Assembly (NCBI GenBank): GCA_000697475.1
Contig: JNEU01000735.1
Coordinates: 1 to 41,951 of the forward strand
DNA: 41,951 nucleotides
Direction: 5' to 3'
DNA from: Lichtheimia corymbifera B2541
Lineage: Eukaryota; Mucoromycota; Mucoromycetes; Mucorales; Lichtheimiaceae
Every line of letters starts with the position of its first letter. The stretch's first letter is position 1. A program made the position numbers and the translations under genes. Of the stretch, positions 9,731 through 22,727 are shown piece after piece. Below the pieces are notes generated by a model. That model was not told the origin of the DNA, did no database searches, and worked only from the letters and a program-made list of their open reading frames with translations.

Positions 9731-9737
9731 TATAAAA
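9731..9737 (+). promoter_or_regulatory. TATA box of the acid phosphatase gene
   Basis: TATAAAA lies 55-61 bases upstream of the ATG at 9792, a normal distance for a fungal core promoter with a short 5' UTR. Confidence 0.6.
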
Positions 9738-9791
9738 GCATGGATCGGTGTGTTTGTCGGATTGCTCAAGGGTATCTATTATCATCTTATC

Positions 9792-10956
9792 ATGAAGCTT
9801 TCTACTTTGTTTACTGCCAGCTTATTCGCTCTTGGAGTAACTGCAAAGCCTATCCATCATGGCAACAACAACGGCATTGTTCCTGGCAAGCACTATGACC
9901 GTATCTTTATCATTTATCACGAGAACAAGGATTATGATGATGTCCTGGCTGATGAATACTTTCCCACCATTGCCGAAAACCACAACGGTAAGTTTCGATC
10001 CGTAGATGGTTATGATATACTCATATTTTTGCATTATAGGCGTTGTGTTGACCAACTACCATGGCGTTACTCATCCATCCCAACCCAACTATGTAAGTAT
10101 GAAAGGGATCAAATTGGCCTATTGGCTCATTAGGTGTGTACCTAGGTTGCCTTGATCTCTGGTTCCATTGAAGGCATCAACCGTGATAACAACTCTGACG
10201 TTGATCGTCAATCCATTGTGGACCTTTTGGAGAAGAAGGGTATCTCCTGGAAGTCGTACCAACAAGGCTATCCTGGTGACTGTTTCAAGGGCGAGGAAAG
10301 CGGTACCTACCGTCGCAAGCACAACCCCTTCATGTCGTTCACCAATATCCACAATGATGAGAAGCGTTGTGCCAACATTGTTAATGTCGATCAGCTCTAC
10401 GAAGATATCAAGACTAACAGCGTTCCTCAATTCGTGTGGTTCACTCCTGATGTAAGTATTGACAGGTTCTAGTGGGTTATATTTGCATGCAAAGAAGGCT
10501 AACATGGATGACTACTTGTAGATGAACAATGATGGTCATGGTAAGACCATGCATTTCCGGTTTCCCGGATTGTGATTTACTCATGTATTGAATAGATACC
10601 GATCTTGCTTACTCTTCTAACTGGACCAAGAGCTTCATTGAGCCCCTCATGAAGGAAAAGAACCTTACCAAGAATACCTTGTTTGTGCTTACTTGGGATG
10701 AAAACGACACCTGGACTATCCCCAACCAAGTCTACGCTGTTCTTTTTGGCCCTGCTGTCAAGCGCTCTGTTAAGACCGATGACACTGCTTATAACCATTA
10801 CTCAGTTTTGAGAAGTGTTGAGGAGAACGTAAGTATTACAAGGAACAAGAGACGTGTAGTAAAGTTTTATTCACTCATGGTTATTAGTGGCACCTTGGCA
10901 ACCTTGGTCTCAATGACCTTAACCATACCGCCATCCGCGTCAAGGACAACTGCTAA
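9792..10956 (+). CDS. Secreted acid phosphatase (phosphoesterase family, PhoA-like)
   Basis: Exons: 9792-9987, 10040-10092, 10146-10451, 10522-10540, 10596-10828 and 10888-10956, giving 291 residues. The first 18 residues form a signal peptide (MKLSTLFTASLFALGVTA). The mature protein shows the motifs of fungal phosphate-repressible acid phosphatases: YHENKDYDD near the N-terminus, GVTHPSQPNY, FVWFTPDMNNDGHDTD and TWDENDTWTIPN. Members release phosphate from phosphomonoesters outside the cell and are usually induced by phosphate starvation. Potential N-glycosylation sites include NWT, NLT, NDT and NHT. Exon 4 is only 19 bases long and encodes most of the conserved MNNDGHD motif. All introns are 51-70 bases with GT-AG ends. 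It is convergent with the eL15 gene. The family call is firm; substrate and regulation are inferred from the family. Confidence 0.9.
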
Positions 10957-11272
10957 GCAGTTACATATGTATTATCATTATCTTATTGCAGGCTACAATA
11001 AATGTACATGTATTTTTATCTCTTAAGGGTTCCTTTATCAAATGTTTATGATGTATCTCAATTCCACCCATCAAGAGGATGAACTATCCTCACTTTACCT
11101 AAAGATTCCATCCCTTCAAATAAATCCTTCCCTCTCGCATGAAGCTGCTCATCCGATTATTTGTATCCCTCTATATATCCACATTCAAACTTGGAATTGC
11201 CTTGGATTATGCCCACAACACATTTATTTTGCGAAAAAGGACATAAAGGTAAGATGCTGCTGTAGTAGCAAT

Positions 11273-11887
11273 TTAGCGGTAACGACGAAGGGAAAGAGTG
11301 TTGCGTCTCTTCCAGTTGGAGTAACGGCCAGCACCCTTGGTCTTGGTGTACAAGTGACCCTTGCCCTTACCACGGCTCTTCTTGCCAATGGAAGTAAGAC
11401 CACGGGCTTCACGGCGCTTGTGAACGGGGTTGACGATCCAGTTGATACGGGCATCACGACGGATAGCCTTGTGGGAGGGGTCAACAAGGATAACTTCAAA
11501 GTACTTGTAGGTAGCATCTTGGTTGATCCAGTAAGAGTTCAAGACACGAAGGTTGGCACACTTGCGACCAACACGTTCTTCAGCAGTGGAACGAAGGGAG
11601 CGTTGGTACTTGAGTTGGCTGACACCCTCATTGACAGGCTTGCCATAGGTAGCACCCTTGGGAACAGGTCTCTTGCGGCCACCACGACGGACACGGATAC
11701 GGTAGATAACGTAGCCTTGCTTGGCCTTGTAACCAAGACGACGTGCCTTATCAGGACGGGAAGGACGGGAAGCACGGTGGCACACGTTCAATTGACGGTA
11801 TTCCCAGCAGCGAACACGCAACAAGAAACGGAAGACATCAGATTGCTTCTTGCGGTAGAGCTCCTCGAGATACTTGTAAGCACCCAT
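11273..11887 (-). CDS. RPL15: 60S ribosomal protein eL15
   Basis: This single coding exon encodes 204 residues, the usual eukaryotic eL15 length, starting [18 protein letters not shown] and ending [11 protein letters not shown]. Diagnostic stretches include [37 protein letters not shown] and [15 protein letters not shown]. The protein is a component of the large ribosomal subunit in contact with 28S/5.8S rRNA. I chose the ATG at 11887 because homologues start MGAYKY; the in-frame upstream extension to 11989 is not eL15-like. A CATTCAG just before the ATG is a good 3' splice site, so an intron in the 5' UTR is likely, as is common for ribosomal protein genes. Codon choice is strongly biased, as expected for high expression. 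Confidence 0.97.
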   Translation of the reverse strand: MGAYKYLEELYRKKQSDVFRFLLRVRCWEYRQLNVCHRASRPSRPDKARRLGYKAKQGYVIYRIRVRRGGRKRPVPKGATYGKPVNEGVSQLKYQRSLRSTAEERVGRKCANLRVLNSYWINQDATYKYFEVILVDPSHKAIRRDARINWIVNPVHKRREARGLTSIGKKSRGKGKGHLYTKTKGAGRYSNWKRRNTLSLRRYR

Positions 11888-12423
11888 GATCTGAATGTAA
11901 GTAGTTGAATGTGAGTGTCGAATGTCCAAGGGGAACTCAATAATCCATCCTCCTATCAATTCATCCATCCCATTGACGCATTCATCCATCCATCGTCATC
12001 AACGACTCATGCACTCCTATCCCCCATCATCCATCCATTGTCATATCCATATATCGTACCTTATATTCGAGAAAAGAGGAGGATACAACAGTGGTGCGAG
12101 GTTCCAGCCCAAATTGGCAATCGTTCGGTTTCACCGCTAATGATTGGATGCCCTATGCTTTAACAAAACTTGCTACTATGCCAACCCCATTCCATTGCCC
12201 CATTCTTATTTCATACATAAAGGTGTTCATTATTATTATTTCATTTGGGAATCATTTCATATCAATTATATAATATTATCTCAAAAGTAGTATGGGGTCA
12301 TTGTTTCTATTTGTTGTTGCTGGTAATATGCAGATCATGCGACCGCGTGTCGGGATTATTGTATCCTTAGAGTGGAGTGAGTTTCATCTCCTTTCAGCGC
12401 CTTTTCTCTTTGTGTGCTCGACC

Positions 12424-12435
12424 ATGAACCGATAA
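12424..12435 (+). other. Minimal upstream ORF before the FAB1 start
   Basis: ATG AAC CGA TAA lies 34 bases upstream of the proposed FAB1 start codon. If transcription starts before it, it could reduce initiation at the main ATG. The transcript start is unknown. Confidence 0.3.
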
Positions 12436-12457
12436 CTGCAACCATTACGCCACAGAC

Positions 12458-15400
12458 ATGAATGCCGACGACTTGACCACCTTGACGACTTTTAATTTCG
12501 ACGTTCCTGAAGGCGACAACAGTGACGAATGGGGACTTTACCAAGTCTTCAACAAGTTCAAGGCTGCTGTTTCGGGACAAACACCTGCCAGTGCTTCAAC
12601 ACACAGCGATGAGGAATTGCGGTCCACTGGTAACTAACATTGACGCTTGAAAAGACAATGAAGGGTTGCTGACAAAGATATGTGCTATAGAATCAATGGC
12701 AGGGTCAGAACAAAGGCATATTTTTGTTACTACACCAACACCACCCGCTTCTTGCAAGAGCTCAACTTGTACTATTGGATTGCCTACTCAAAGCTCTATA
12801 CGAGCCCCATCATCTACAGCAGTAACCACGGTGACGGCATCAGCAGTGCACGAGGATGATGTCAGCCGACAACAACAACAACAGCAGCAGCAGCAACAAG
12901 ATGAAGGAGATGATTATCTTGGCCAGCCTATCAGCAAAACGGCTTCGATTGATAGCGATACGCATTCAGTATCCACCACATTTTCCATATCCACATCGCA
13001 TTCATTGAGTCGTATCATTGCCCGTCTTCGAGGCCAAAAATCGGACAAGGAGTTTTGGATGTCAGATGAACAGTGCAAGGAGTGTTACAAGTGCCGTAAA
13101 CCTTTCAAGTTACTACGAAGACGACACCATTGTCGCATTTGTGGTATGTATATGCATATAGGTATATATATGCTTCCCACGACTCATCTCCCCCTTCTCT
13201 CATTTCAGGACAAATCTTTTGTGGCAAGTGTGCATCTCATACTATCTCGGGTCAGCTTTACAACCAAAAGGGAGAAGTTCGTGTATGCAACTTTTGTTTC
13301 CGAGAACATCACATGGGAAGAGATGCAAGTGGAGAGACAGCAATGAGAAGCATCGATCCATTACCCGAACACCAATTATTACCACACAATGCATCAGAAT
13401 CAGTGACAATTATTCCATCTCAACCACCACCCAGCGCACCACCCAAGATGCATATACCCACTCCCACTGTAAAGCATCCCAGCAGTCTCAGTCAACAATA
13501 TGGTGATTCCGATGCTACCACTGTACAATTAGAAATCACTACCGATGCATCCAGTTTACATGATCATCCACGTCCTTCTTTCCAAGCGAGTAATACTACT
13601 ACTGCAACTACTATTGCTGGTAGTGCTGGTGGTGGTGGTGGTACCTTGTCACGTTCAGGATCCATTTCAGCAACAGCAGCACCAGGAGGCATGAGTGATA
13701 TGGATATGGAACAAAATGGAGATAATGGCTTACGACGATTACTGGATGCGAGTGCATCATTATTAAAATCTTCTCGACCTCGTTCAAATACATCATCGAC
13801 AGTCGTAGTGGAAGATCCTCGGCATGTCAATTCCAACCATGGTTCGCCGTTGCCTTTTCAAAGCAGTTCGTTACATGATCGTGGTGGTGGAATGTTGGTG
13901 GCGGATCGAGAGCTTAGTCCATTCATGAGTCATGGTGTCACCGATGAAGAAGAGGACGATGATATGGAATATCAGTTATACGACCTTTATAGTCGACCAG
14001 CAAGTCATCCTGGTGGCGCATCATTTCGAATGCCATCGTCTGGTTCAAATCAATCACAGCCTGTCATGATCAACAAGGTCGATTCAGCTACCTCTGTCAA
14101 CATGCATGATGCAGTGGATAGTGATGATGAGGCATATGACAATCGTTTACGTTTAAAGCGCACTGAAGAATTACGAGGTGGTATTGTGGGCCCAGAGCGA
14201 TCATTATCCTTGAGACGACAAAGTATTGGCAGTCATCGTTCTGGATCAAGGTCAGCAGCTGCTGCTGCAGCACAGCATCGGCATAAGGGAATCAGGATCA
14301 ACACCTCCAACCTTCCAAAAGCGGACTATGCATTGTTACAAAGCGAAGGATGGTCTCCTGCTCCATTCATGTCTCCCTTTGATGACAAGTATTCGAACAC
14401 TCCGTTTGAGCACACTGCAATCAAGTCGAGGTTATTTACTCCGCGTAGTCGAAGGATATCAGCTCCACCGCCGAATGTAGAACTTAGTTATGGTGCTCTT
14501 TTACATGCTCGTCGAATGTTGCGGCAACTTATGGCTGATGCTAGTTTTTCAAGTCTTTCTGATCAAATGAAATCCGACTGGGAGGGGATCATCACCAACT
14601 TGTTGCTCAAAGTCACTGACAATGTACGTCCGGATGTACGATCGGGTGATGACATGGATATCCGGCACTATATCAAGATCAAAAAGGTGCCTGGTGGTCT
14701 TCCATCTGATAGCTTTTATGTCAAGGGTGTCATGTTTACAAAGAATGTGGCTCACAAGCGGATGGTGCGTAACATTTCTCAACCCCGGATCCTGATTCTA
14801 CTCTTCTCGTTGGATTATTCACGTGTTGAAATGGAGAACCAGCTCATGTCCATTGAACCAGTGATCACTCAAGAAAGGGAACATATTCGAAAACTGGTGA
14901 ACCGCATTGTTGCCTTGCGTCCTTCCTTGTTGCTTGTCAAATCCACCGTGTCGCGTGTCGCTCTCGAATATTTGTTGGAAGCCAATATCCCTGTTATCCA
15001 CAATGTCAAATACAGCGTGATAGAGGCTGTGGCAAGGTGTACTCATGCAACCATCGTCACATCAGTGGATAAGTTACAACTTGGAAGCTTGTCATTGGGT
15101 CATTGTGGCACCTTTGAAATACGCACGCTGATACATGAATGGATACCCAATCGCAGAAAGACTTATCTGATTTTCGACGAGTGTCAACCTGATCTCGGTG
15201 GTACTATTGTTTTACGTGGAGCGACAAATGAGACGCTACGCCTGATTAAACGGCTGATTGATTTTATGGTGTTTGTCGTCAACAACCTCAAGCTAGAGAC
15301 CTCCTTATTGCGTGATTCATTTGCAAAGAACCGTAGCCTGGACCAGCAAGATAGCAAAAGCAAGGATGATTCACCCACATCACCGGGTACGGAGACAGAG

Positions 15401-18400
15401 GAAAAGGGGGCAACATTTACATCGGCATCCATTCAGGATATGGATACCTCTGTCAACAAATTTATTCATCTCTACCAAGACACCGTTTTATCAGCATCAC
15501 AATTTGTTATCTTTCCAAAGCCATATCTATTGACATGCCTCAAGGAGACCAATGACAAGCTGGCAACATTGGAAGCATCTGCAGCAGCTAGTGCATCGCC
15601 AAGTGGGAAAGCCGAGAGACAAAGTGTCAGCAGCAACACCGATCACCAACCGCATCCATCATTTGACGGCGAATATGAGCATTTGGTAGCAAGGAGGAAT
15701 CAGTTAGCTCGTGCATGGGCAGCTTACGTTCGAGAGAGCATCGACCACACCAACCCATTTTATCATCAAAACATCATGGTGTTGTATTCCAATGTCTGCA
15801 CCATCACCACAGTACCATGTCAGGGTCCTGAGATTCGCATCTTTGAGTATTATTGTCCACCTGCTGACAAGACGCTTGGCCAGTATATATCCGATCTTTG
15901 TCGTGACGCGTTAGAATCGTGCCCATCGTCCATGTGTGAGCATCCAGTGCATGATCATTACAAGTCTTATGCTCATGGAAATGCACGTATCAATGTCATG
16001 ATCGAAAGCTTTCCATGTCCTCAGTCTGGGATGTCTGACAAGATATTGATGTGGAGCTATTGCAAGGAATGTGAGCAACCTACGCCAGTGACACCAATGT
16101 CTGAGAACACGTGGAATTACTCGTTTGGCAAATTCCTGGAGATATGCTTGTATCAGCGAGGAGTACAATGCCGTGCCGATATCTGTCCCCATGACATTGG
16201 GTTGCATCATGTACGTTACTTTGGATACAAGGATTTCGCTGTTCGATTCCAATATGAGCGTATCGATTTGCTGGAAGTAGCCCCTCCTCCCATGAAGCTA
16301 TTTACACTGAGCCAGGTACAAATCGATCTCAAGGAAAACGAGTTCAAGACGTTGCGTAGCAAGATTAGTCGATTTTATCAATCCATCATTGAGCGGAACA
16401 AGGCATTTCCTTTTGATCTGGTGGATCCACGCAAGTTGGAAGCATGCAAAGCTGAATTGCAAGAGATCTCGCATCGTTCTGATAGTGAAAAGAAGCAAGT
16501 GTTGCAGATTCTTCAAAAGGTGTATGCACGCACAGACCCAACCGACGCATTGACTATCAATTGGGTGAGACGAATCCTCTTTGAGCAAATCACGCATTGG
16601 GATATTGAATATGCCGACTTTGTACGACATTATTTGCAACCAGAACGAGAATTGCGCAAGATCACAGCAAGCCATTTACGCAAGGTGTTCCCAACTGATA
16701 TGCCTGAAGAAGCTAGAGGCGGTGAACGAACCAAACGGGCAGCTGAGATGACGGATTTGCCATTATTGGGAACCGAGTTGGATGATGATTATGACGATGA
16801 CGATGACAATGGCAGCTATGATTTGGAACAACAACAACGTCAACGACCACCTGCCATGTTACCACAGTTATCATGTTCACCTATAACATCAGAGAATGGT
16901 GATGATTGGAAAGGAGGAGGCACCATGGATGAAAAGCAAGAGGACGAAGGGGATCAAGGCAAAGACAAGAAGCGGGTATCATTGGACGAGCATCCATCAT
17001 TCTTGCAGCACGAAGTCAGACGTCGATTGTCCTTGGAATTGATGCGAGAATTTAATGCAAAGTTCAAACAAGAAGAATCATCACCACGAGACAAAGGCAT
17101 TGGATACACAAAACCCAAAGGCAACCAGAATACCAGCAACATGGCACCTGGTGTCAATAATACCCCATCAAGGATACCAGTGTTACACCTTGGTCATCAA
17201 AACAAGGCCAAGCTTTCACCGCCTCTTTATGACACTTCAGTATCACCTTCAGCAGTCTATGATGGCACGCGACCTTCAGTACAAATACAGCCTGCCGAAC
17301 AACTCCATCAACCAGAAAGCATGAGAAGACGCAAATCAATGTTACCGGATTGTCGATACCACTTGCTATTGACGGGTGACCATAATGTCAGTGGAGGTGG
17401 CCAGCTTTTTGCGGGTACAAAATCACCCTTTGGTAACCCAAAGCACGTCTTGCAGCATATTCGACCCCATACATTTACTGGCAGCAGGAGTCATGAAGAT
17501 ACATCATCATCATTATCAACAAAGAATGATCCAAAACGTGCTTTTCCTCCACCACCACCACCTCCTTCTGCATCCCATGGACGCCAATTTCGATCACGCC
17601 TCCCGAGAAAAAAGACATCATTGCAAGTTTATACGCGTGTGAATGATCTTGTGAGAGAAAACATGGAAGATGAATTACCGGACGAAGAGCGTATCAATAT
17701 GGTCAATCAAGTTATCGATGAGCATCCTACAGCACCAAGCGGTGATTCAGTAGACTATTTTTCACCTATGGCACCCTACACCAATCGAGTGACTGAGGCT
17801 CCTCGACCCTCTTTCTTTTCACAACACTATCAAGGTGGAGGTGGAGGTGGTGCAACAGAGCCCATTACTGATTTTGGAATGGAACTTGAACGACATCCAC
17901 CGCCAGCTGTTGAACTTTTGGAACCTCCACCCGTCAGCGTCATGGCAGGCGTGTCTTCGAATGATATTCGCAACCCTGATGAGGATGATAGCGAAAGCTT
18001 GCAAAGTGAAAATCGACAAATGGTTGGGGATAAAGCACGTGATGACAAGTCGCAGCAGCAGCAGCAGCAACCGGAAAAGAGCTCCATTATGAAAACAATC
18101 ACAAGCTTTCTCACCGATAGTGGTGTTGCCAGTTTGCTTCCTTTGGAGTATCCATTGTAAGTTTATTTCATCCAGAGAATGGTGTTGTAGATCTAATACT
18201 GATATTGTTGGTTGGCTAGACAACCTACCGAGCACATTTTCCCAGATTCATTTGTCATTGTCAATGAAGAAAAACCAAGCACCATTATTGCCTACACGCT
18301 CAGTTGCCATGACTACCTTGCCAAGTTGTATGGTGCTCAGGATTCAGCATCCGAGTTTTCAGTCGATGATAGTATCGTGAATGGTTCAACTGATTTGCCA

Positions 18401-19751
18401 ATGCCAACCGAAAGCAGCACTGAATCTTCACCCATGCCGGCACCTGATATCCAAGAAACATTAACACGTGAATCGGGATCACATATGGGATACAGTAAGT
18501 CAATGCTAGAATGGATTTGGATAACAGGCATTGACCGCCTTTATAGGCTTCAGAACGGGAACTGGAACAACAAAATTCGTGTGCAAGGTGTTTTTCGTTG
18601 AGCAATTCGATGCTTTGCGACGTAATTGTGGATGCCATGAGAGCTATATCCATTCTCTGGCAGATTGTGTGAAATGGGACTCATCCGGTGGAAGATCAGG
18701 CTCAGCGTTCCTAAAGACAGCCGATGATCGTTTATTGATGAAGCAAGTGTCACGGTTCGAGCTCGATGCATTTTTACGGTTTGCACCTGCCTACTTTCAT
18801 TACATGTCGGAAGCATTTTTCAGCGAGGTAGGTTATTCAACTTGTACATTCCTTTGAAATCATGATCCTGATTTTCTATTATTAGCTCCCTACTGTGCTA
18901 GCAAAGATTTTCGGCTTTTACAGCATCAGCTACAAGAACACAGCTACCGGAAAGTCAATGAGAATGGACGTGCTCGTCATGGAGAATCTGTTCTATCAGC
19001 GAAAGATTAAGCAGGTAAGGGACTTATGCTCATAGTAAAGGAAGGATGATGATCTTTATCGGTTTTTTCAATAGATTTTTGATCTCAAGGGCTCAATGCG
19101 GAATCGACATGTTCAATCTACTGGAAAGCAGGATGAAGTATTACTGGATGAAAATCTGGTTGAATGTAAGGGGATGCATGGCATGCGATGTTGTTCAGAA
19201 GGCTGACCACTGTGATACGTAGTAATTTACCATTCACCGTTATTTATACGAGCACACGCCAAGGAGCTTCTTCGTAGCTCTCTTCACAATGATACTCTCT
19301 TTCTCTCGAATCGTAATGTTATGGATTACTCGCTTTTGGTTGGCATCGATGATGAGCGGCAGGAGCTTGTGGTGGGCATTGTCGGTATGTATTTATTAAT
19401 TGGTGAATCTTAACCGTCAACTAACGTGGTTTAAAACCCCCTTTAATATGACAAGATTTCATACGGACATTCACATGGGATAAGAAATTGGAGAGCTGGG
19501 TCAAGGAATCTGGTATTCTCGGTGGTGGTGGTAAGGGTCCAACGATTGTGTCTCCTCGACAATACCGTATTCGTTTCAGAGAAGCTATGGAACGCTATTT
19601 CCTCATGGTGCCTGACGAGTGGTCATTAACACGGCAAATTCGAGCACCCTATACCGGCTTGTATCATCATCATCAACAACAACTTCTTCCAGAGCAGCCA
19701 ATGATCCAATCACCCCTTCAGCAGGAGCAGCAGCAACAACCGGAGGAGTGA
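12458..19751 (+). CDS. FAB1: 1-phosphatidylinositol 3-phosphate 5-kinase (Fab1/PIKfyve)
   Basis: Exons: 12458-12629, 12691-13143, 13209-18156, 18220-18494, 18547-18827, 18886-19014, 19075-19165, 19223-19384 and 19456-19751 (2268 residues, typical for the family). It makes PI(3,5)P2 from PI3P on endosome/vacuole membranes. A FYVE zinc finger at about residues 178-246 has the PI3P-binding [10 protein letters not shown], split by intron 2. A TCP-1/chaperonin-like domain spans about 728-908 ([18 protein letters not shown] to [11 protein letters not shown]), followed by the Cys-rich Fab1 region (about 1080-1225). The C-terminal PIP kinase domain from about 1860 shows SGGRSGSAF (nucleotide loop), [18 protein letters not shown] (catalytic DLKGS), [11 protein letters not shown] and an activation segment ending FLMVPDEW. 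A poly-Gln tract (about residues 116-125), Asp-rich and Pro-rich segments lie in the linkers. No DEP domain was seen. The kinase part carries most introns, whereas exon 3 is nearly 5 kb. Confidence 0.97.
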
Positions 19752-20010
19752 GAGAATATATATATATACATCCGTAGACACAGAGTCATTGTAAATATTA
19801 TAAGTGTAGCAGAGAGATATATAGCGTACATACCTAGCAACAATAGATCTCATTGGCATGTGTAATAATTCGTATTGCAATAATCCCTAATCGGTTTGTG
19901 GATAGCGAAGAAGGGGTGTGTGGGTGTGTGTGTGGGACGTCATATGCACTTTTGCCAGATGTATATAAAGACCAAGGAGTATCCGTCCCTGAAAAAAAAA
20001 CCAAAACGCA

Positions 20011-20706
20011 ATGTTCATCAAGTTTGCCATGGTGGTGGCATATGCCACTTCATTCATCGTCAATAATAGGGTGGCAGCAGACAAGAGTGTTATTGTGGTG
20101 AATCAATGTGGTCATGATCTTCAAGTCGGATATCAAACGAATGGCGAACCCTATGGTCAAGTGATCTCTGTTGCTCAGGGTGATAGCACTGATATTCCTC
20201 TTGAGGATGATTGGGCGGGTCGTGTATGGGCTAGAAAATCGTGCGAAGTGCATGATTGTACTCTTGCAGGTGCAGAAAATCCAGCCTCTCTTGCCGAGTT
20301 CAAGATGAATGGTGCCGATGATATCGATTATTACGATGTGTCCTTTGTGGATGGATACAATCTTCCCATGCGTATCGAGCCCGATGAAATGCCCAACGAT
20401 CAACCCAGTGATGAACGGCACTGTCAACCAACATTTTGCAACCAGATACCCCCATGTCCCAACGATTTAGCTTTTTATCATGCAGAGACAAACGACTTGG
20501 CTGGATGTCAAAGTGCTTGCTCACGCTACAAGGAAGATGCCTATTGTTGCACGGGTGAGCATAACGAACCCGATAAATGCACCAGCAACAGTTTTGCCAG
20601 AGTAGTCAAACAAGCATGTCCAGATGTATACACATACCCATTTGATGACAAGATTAGTGTTTTCGGATGCCAGGCAGAAAGCTACAAGGTCACCTTTTGC
20701 CCCTAA
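20011..20706 (+). CDS. Secreted thaumatin-like protein
   Basis: This intron-less ORF of 231 residues begins with a signal peptide (to about VAA at residue 23). The family pattern is clear: VNQCGHDLQVGYQ near the mature N-terminus, YYDVSFVDGYNLPM in the middle, GCQSACSRYKEDAYCCTG, and a C-terminal ACPDVYTYPFDD...YKVTFCP. Thaumatin-like proteins are extracellular, disulphide-rich beta proteins; fungal ones are linked to cell-wall or glucan interactions, but no activity can be assigned here. I count 14 cysteines in the mature part, between the 10 of small and 16 of large members, which suggests loss of one disulphide or loop. A TATA-like GTATATAAAG lies about 50 bases upstream. It is convergent with the protein kinase gene at 20816-22641. 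Confidence 0.9.
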   Translation: MFIKFAMVVAYATSFIVNNRVAADKSVIVVNQCGHDLQVGYQTNGEPYGQVISVAQGDSTDIPLEDDWAGRVWARKSCEVHDCTLAGAENPASLAEFKMNGADDIDYYDVSFVDGYNLPMRIEPDEMPNDQPSDERHCQPTFCNQIPPCPNDLAFYHAETNDLAGCQSACSRYKEDAYCCTGEHNEPDKCTSNSFARVVKQACPDVYTYPFDDKISVFGCQAESYKVTFCP

Positions 20707-20815
20707 TTCAACCACATCATTCCATCATCATTATCCATTTTTCATTGTCTTATAAAGAGCATGCATAGAACAAAGAGTTTGATGATTATTATTGAATGGG
20801 CAGGGTATATGTAAT

Positions 20816-22641
20816 CTATCGAAGCATATTTGGTGTTGGGGGAATGAGATAATTGGTTGGTGTCGTTGGTGTTACTGGTGATGGTACGATGCTCTTTTCA
20901 TCCAAAGGGAGATCTTGATCGGATATTGCAGATGATACGCAAAGAAGAGTGGATGTCGAAGAAAGCGAAGCACTCATCCTTAACCGATTCATCACACGCA
21001 CAGCTTCCACGGCACTCCGAAGTGTCCTGCGAGGACAAAAGTTTTGTCGCACGGTTTGCAATAAATCGACGTTGGTTGCACTTTGCCCCATTAGCCATTT
21101 GTCACATAAAGCCTCGCTTGCGGTGGGTCGTTGTTTTGGATCCAATGTCAATAGCCGGGTGATGAAATCTTTGGCTTTCAAATAGGGTGAGATTAACATT
21201 CACACAATGACACCACTACCACCACTACTTACCATCCTGTGAAACTGTGTTCCAATATCGATCGTGAAATTCGTAGCGTGCGTTTGTGATTTGATTTACA
21301 AGTTCCATCTTTCCACTTTCGCCTTGAAATGGTTGATATCCACAAAGCCTAAAGGATACATGAGTGATGTCGTTATAGAAATAGCTTCGAGGTACTTACA
21401 ATGTATATGTGATGACGCTACATAACAATGATGAATAGCAGCAGCGATCTTGGTTAGATTTTCTTGTGATAATCCCTATTTCCCATTACATACCCAACGG
21501 CCCAAATGTCAACAGGCGCACCATGATCTTTTCGTTGTAATACCTCGGGCGCTGAAAGATGAATCTGATTAGCATCTATGTTCACACCAATAGTAATTGT
21601 AATAATGATTGATGCTTACCCACATATCCTGGCGATCCACACACAGTCGTTCGTGAAATGGGTGATTCTTCGGAATCCATAAGTTTTGCGATGCTAACGA
21701 AAACAAAGAGTTAGGAGATTCAGGAACATAAATGGGGGGAAGAGGGGTGATTGTGTTAAAGGGGGGGGGTGTGGCTCATCACACAATGTTTCACATTACC
21801 CAAAATCGCATATGGCGAGTTCAGCATCAGAATCAGGGCTCTTGAAAAGTAGGTTTTCTGGCTTGAGATCTGCACACGTGACGTAAAAGAAAAGGAAAGA
21901 GAGGAACACAGAGAATGTTAGCGGATGCATATTGAGTACAATGAACAACACGTACCTCTGTGAACAACGTTTCGTGCATGTAGGTATTCAAGTCCCTTCA
22001 ATACAGATCGTATCATTGTAATTGCATCCCTTTCGGTAAACTTTCCACGTTCAAAGAGTCGATCAAACAATTCACCACCCGTCGCTCTACCATCAAGAAC
22101 AACAATGTCAAACTTTGTCGCATAAATGGCCCGTTCCAGTCATCTCCATCCACACTTACAGCTCAAAGACCAGATAGAACTTTTCCCTGTGTAACAATTT
22201 CCAGTTAGCCAACAGCTGCCAACGCATGAATTGCAATTCAACTTGTCACACACAATGAAAGGTACAACAAGGATATTCATCAAAGAAGGCTCACCGAGAT
22301 TCAAACCAATCGTAAAACTGGAGCACGTTTGGGTGGTCAATCCCTTCAAGAACTGCCATTTCGGAATACACCATGCTGTAATTGACTTTGTCTTTGGGAA
22401 TAACCTTGATCGCTACAGGCAGCTGATCTTGCAGACGAATGGCGGTTTTGACATTGCCGAATGAACCAACACCTGTATAGAGAGCTCGTTTGTAAGCGTT
22501 TGGTAATGAAAAGGAAAGGAACAAAGCTGCTGCTAACTGACCTATGATATCTCCAATCTTGTAGTCGCGCTTCTTACGATGGGAACGTGGCTGGTATAAT
22601 CCTTTATGAATGACTGTATGGAATACTTGTCGAATACGCAT
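20816..22641 (-). CDS. Ca2+/calmodulin-dependent protein kinase-like Ser/Thr kinase
   Basis: Exons in coding order: 22542-22641, 22295-22472, 22160-22186, 21956-22086, 21800-21869, 21620-21693, 21494-21551, 21400-21417, 21233-21348 and 20816-21174, giving 376 residues. The complete kinase core has glycine loop GVGSFG (34-39), VAIK with Lys56, VVHRDLKPENLL (D146), DFG (167-169) and SPGYVAPE (194-196). After the kinase domain comes NFCPRRTLRSAVEAVRVMNRL, a basic amphipathic stretch like the autoinhibitory/calmodulin-binding segment of fungal CaMKI-type kinases. The tail is Ser/Thr/Pro-rich (VPSPVTPTTPTN). It would phosphorylate targets in response to calcium signals; substrates are unknown. Two exons are only 27 and 18 bases. 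An in-frame ATG further upstream (22710) opens a hydrophobic extension unlike kinases, so I start at MRIRQVF; the exact N-terminus is uncertain. Confidence 0.93.
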
Positions 22642-22727
22642 TGTCAATAAAGGTAGAGAGGATAAAAGAGGGAAGAAAAACAATGTATCTTTTTTACCTG
22701 ATTTGATCAACCATTTTTAGCAACGCC

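Noticed and set aside
11042..11908. 288-codon open frame on the plus strand opposite eL15
   Set aside because: It is antisense to a perfect eL15 gene; the open frame is a by-product of the strong codon bias of that gene and has no family motif.
22642..22710. N-terminal extension of the protein kinase (start MIKSGKKDTLFFF)
   Set aside because: The added segment is pyrimidine-rich leader read as Phe/Leu and does not resemble kinase N-termini; I kept the start at 22641. A tiny upstream exon starting at ATGGTTGATCAA was considered, but no acceptor restores the frame.
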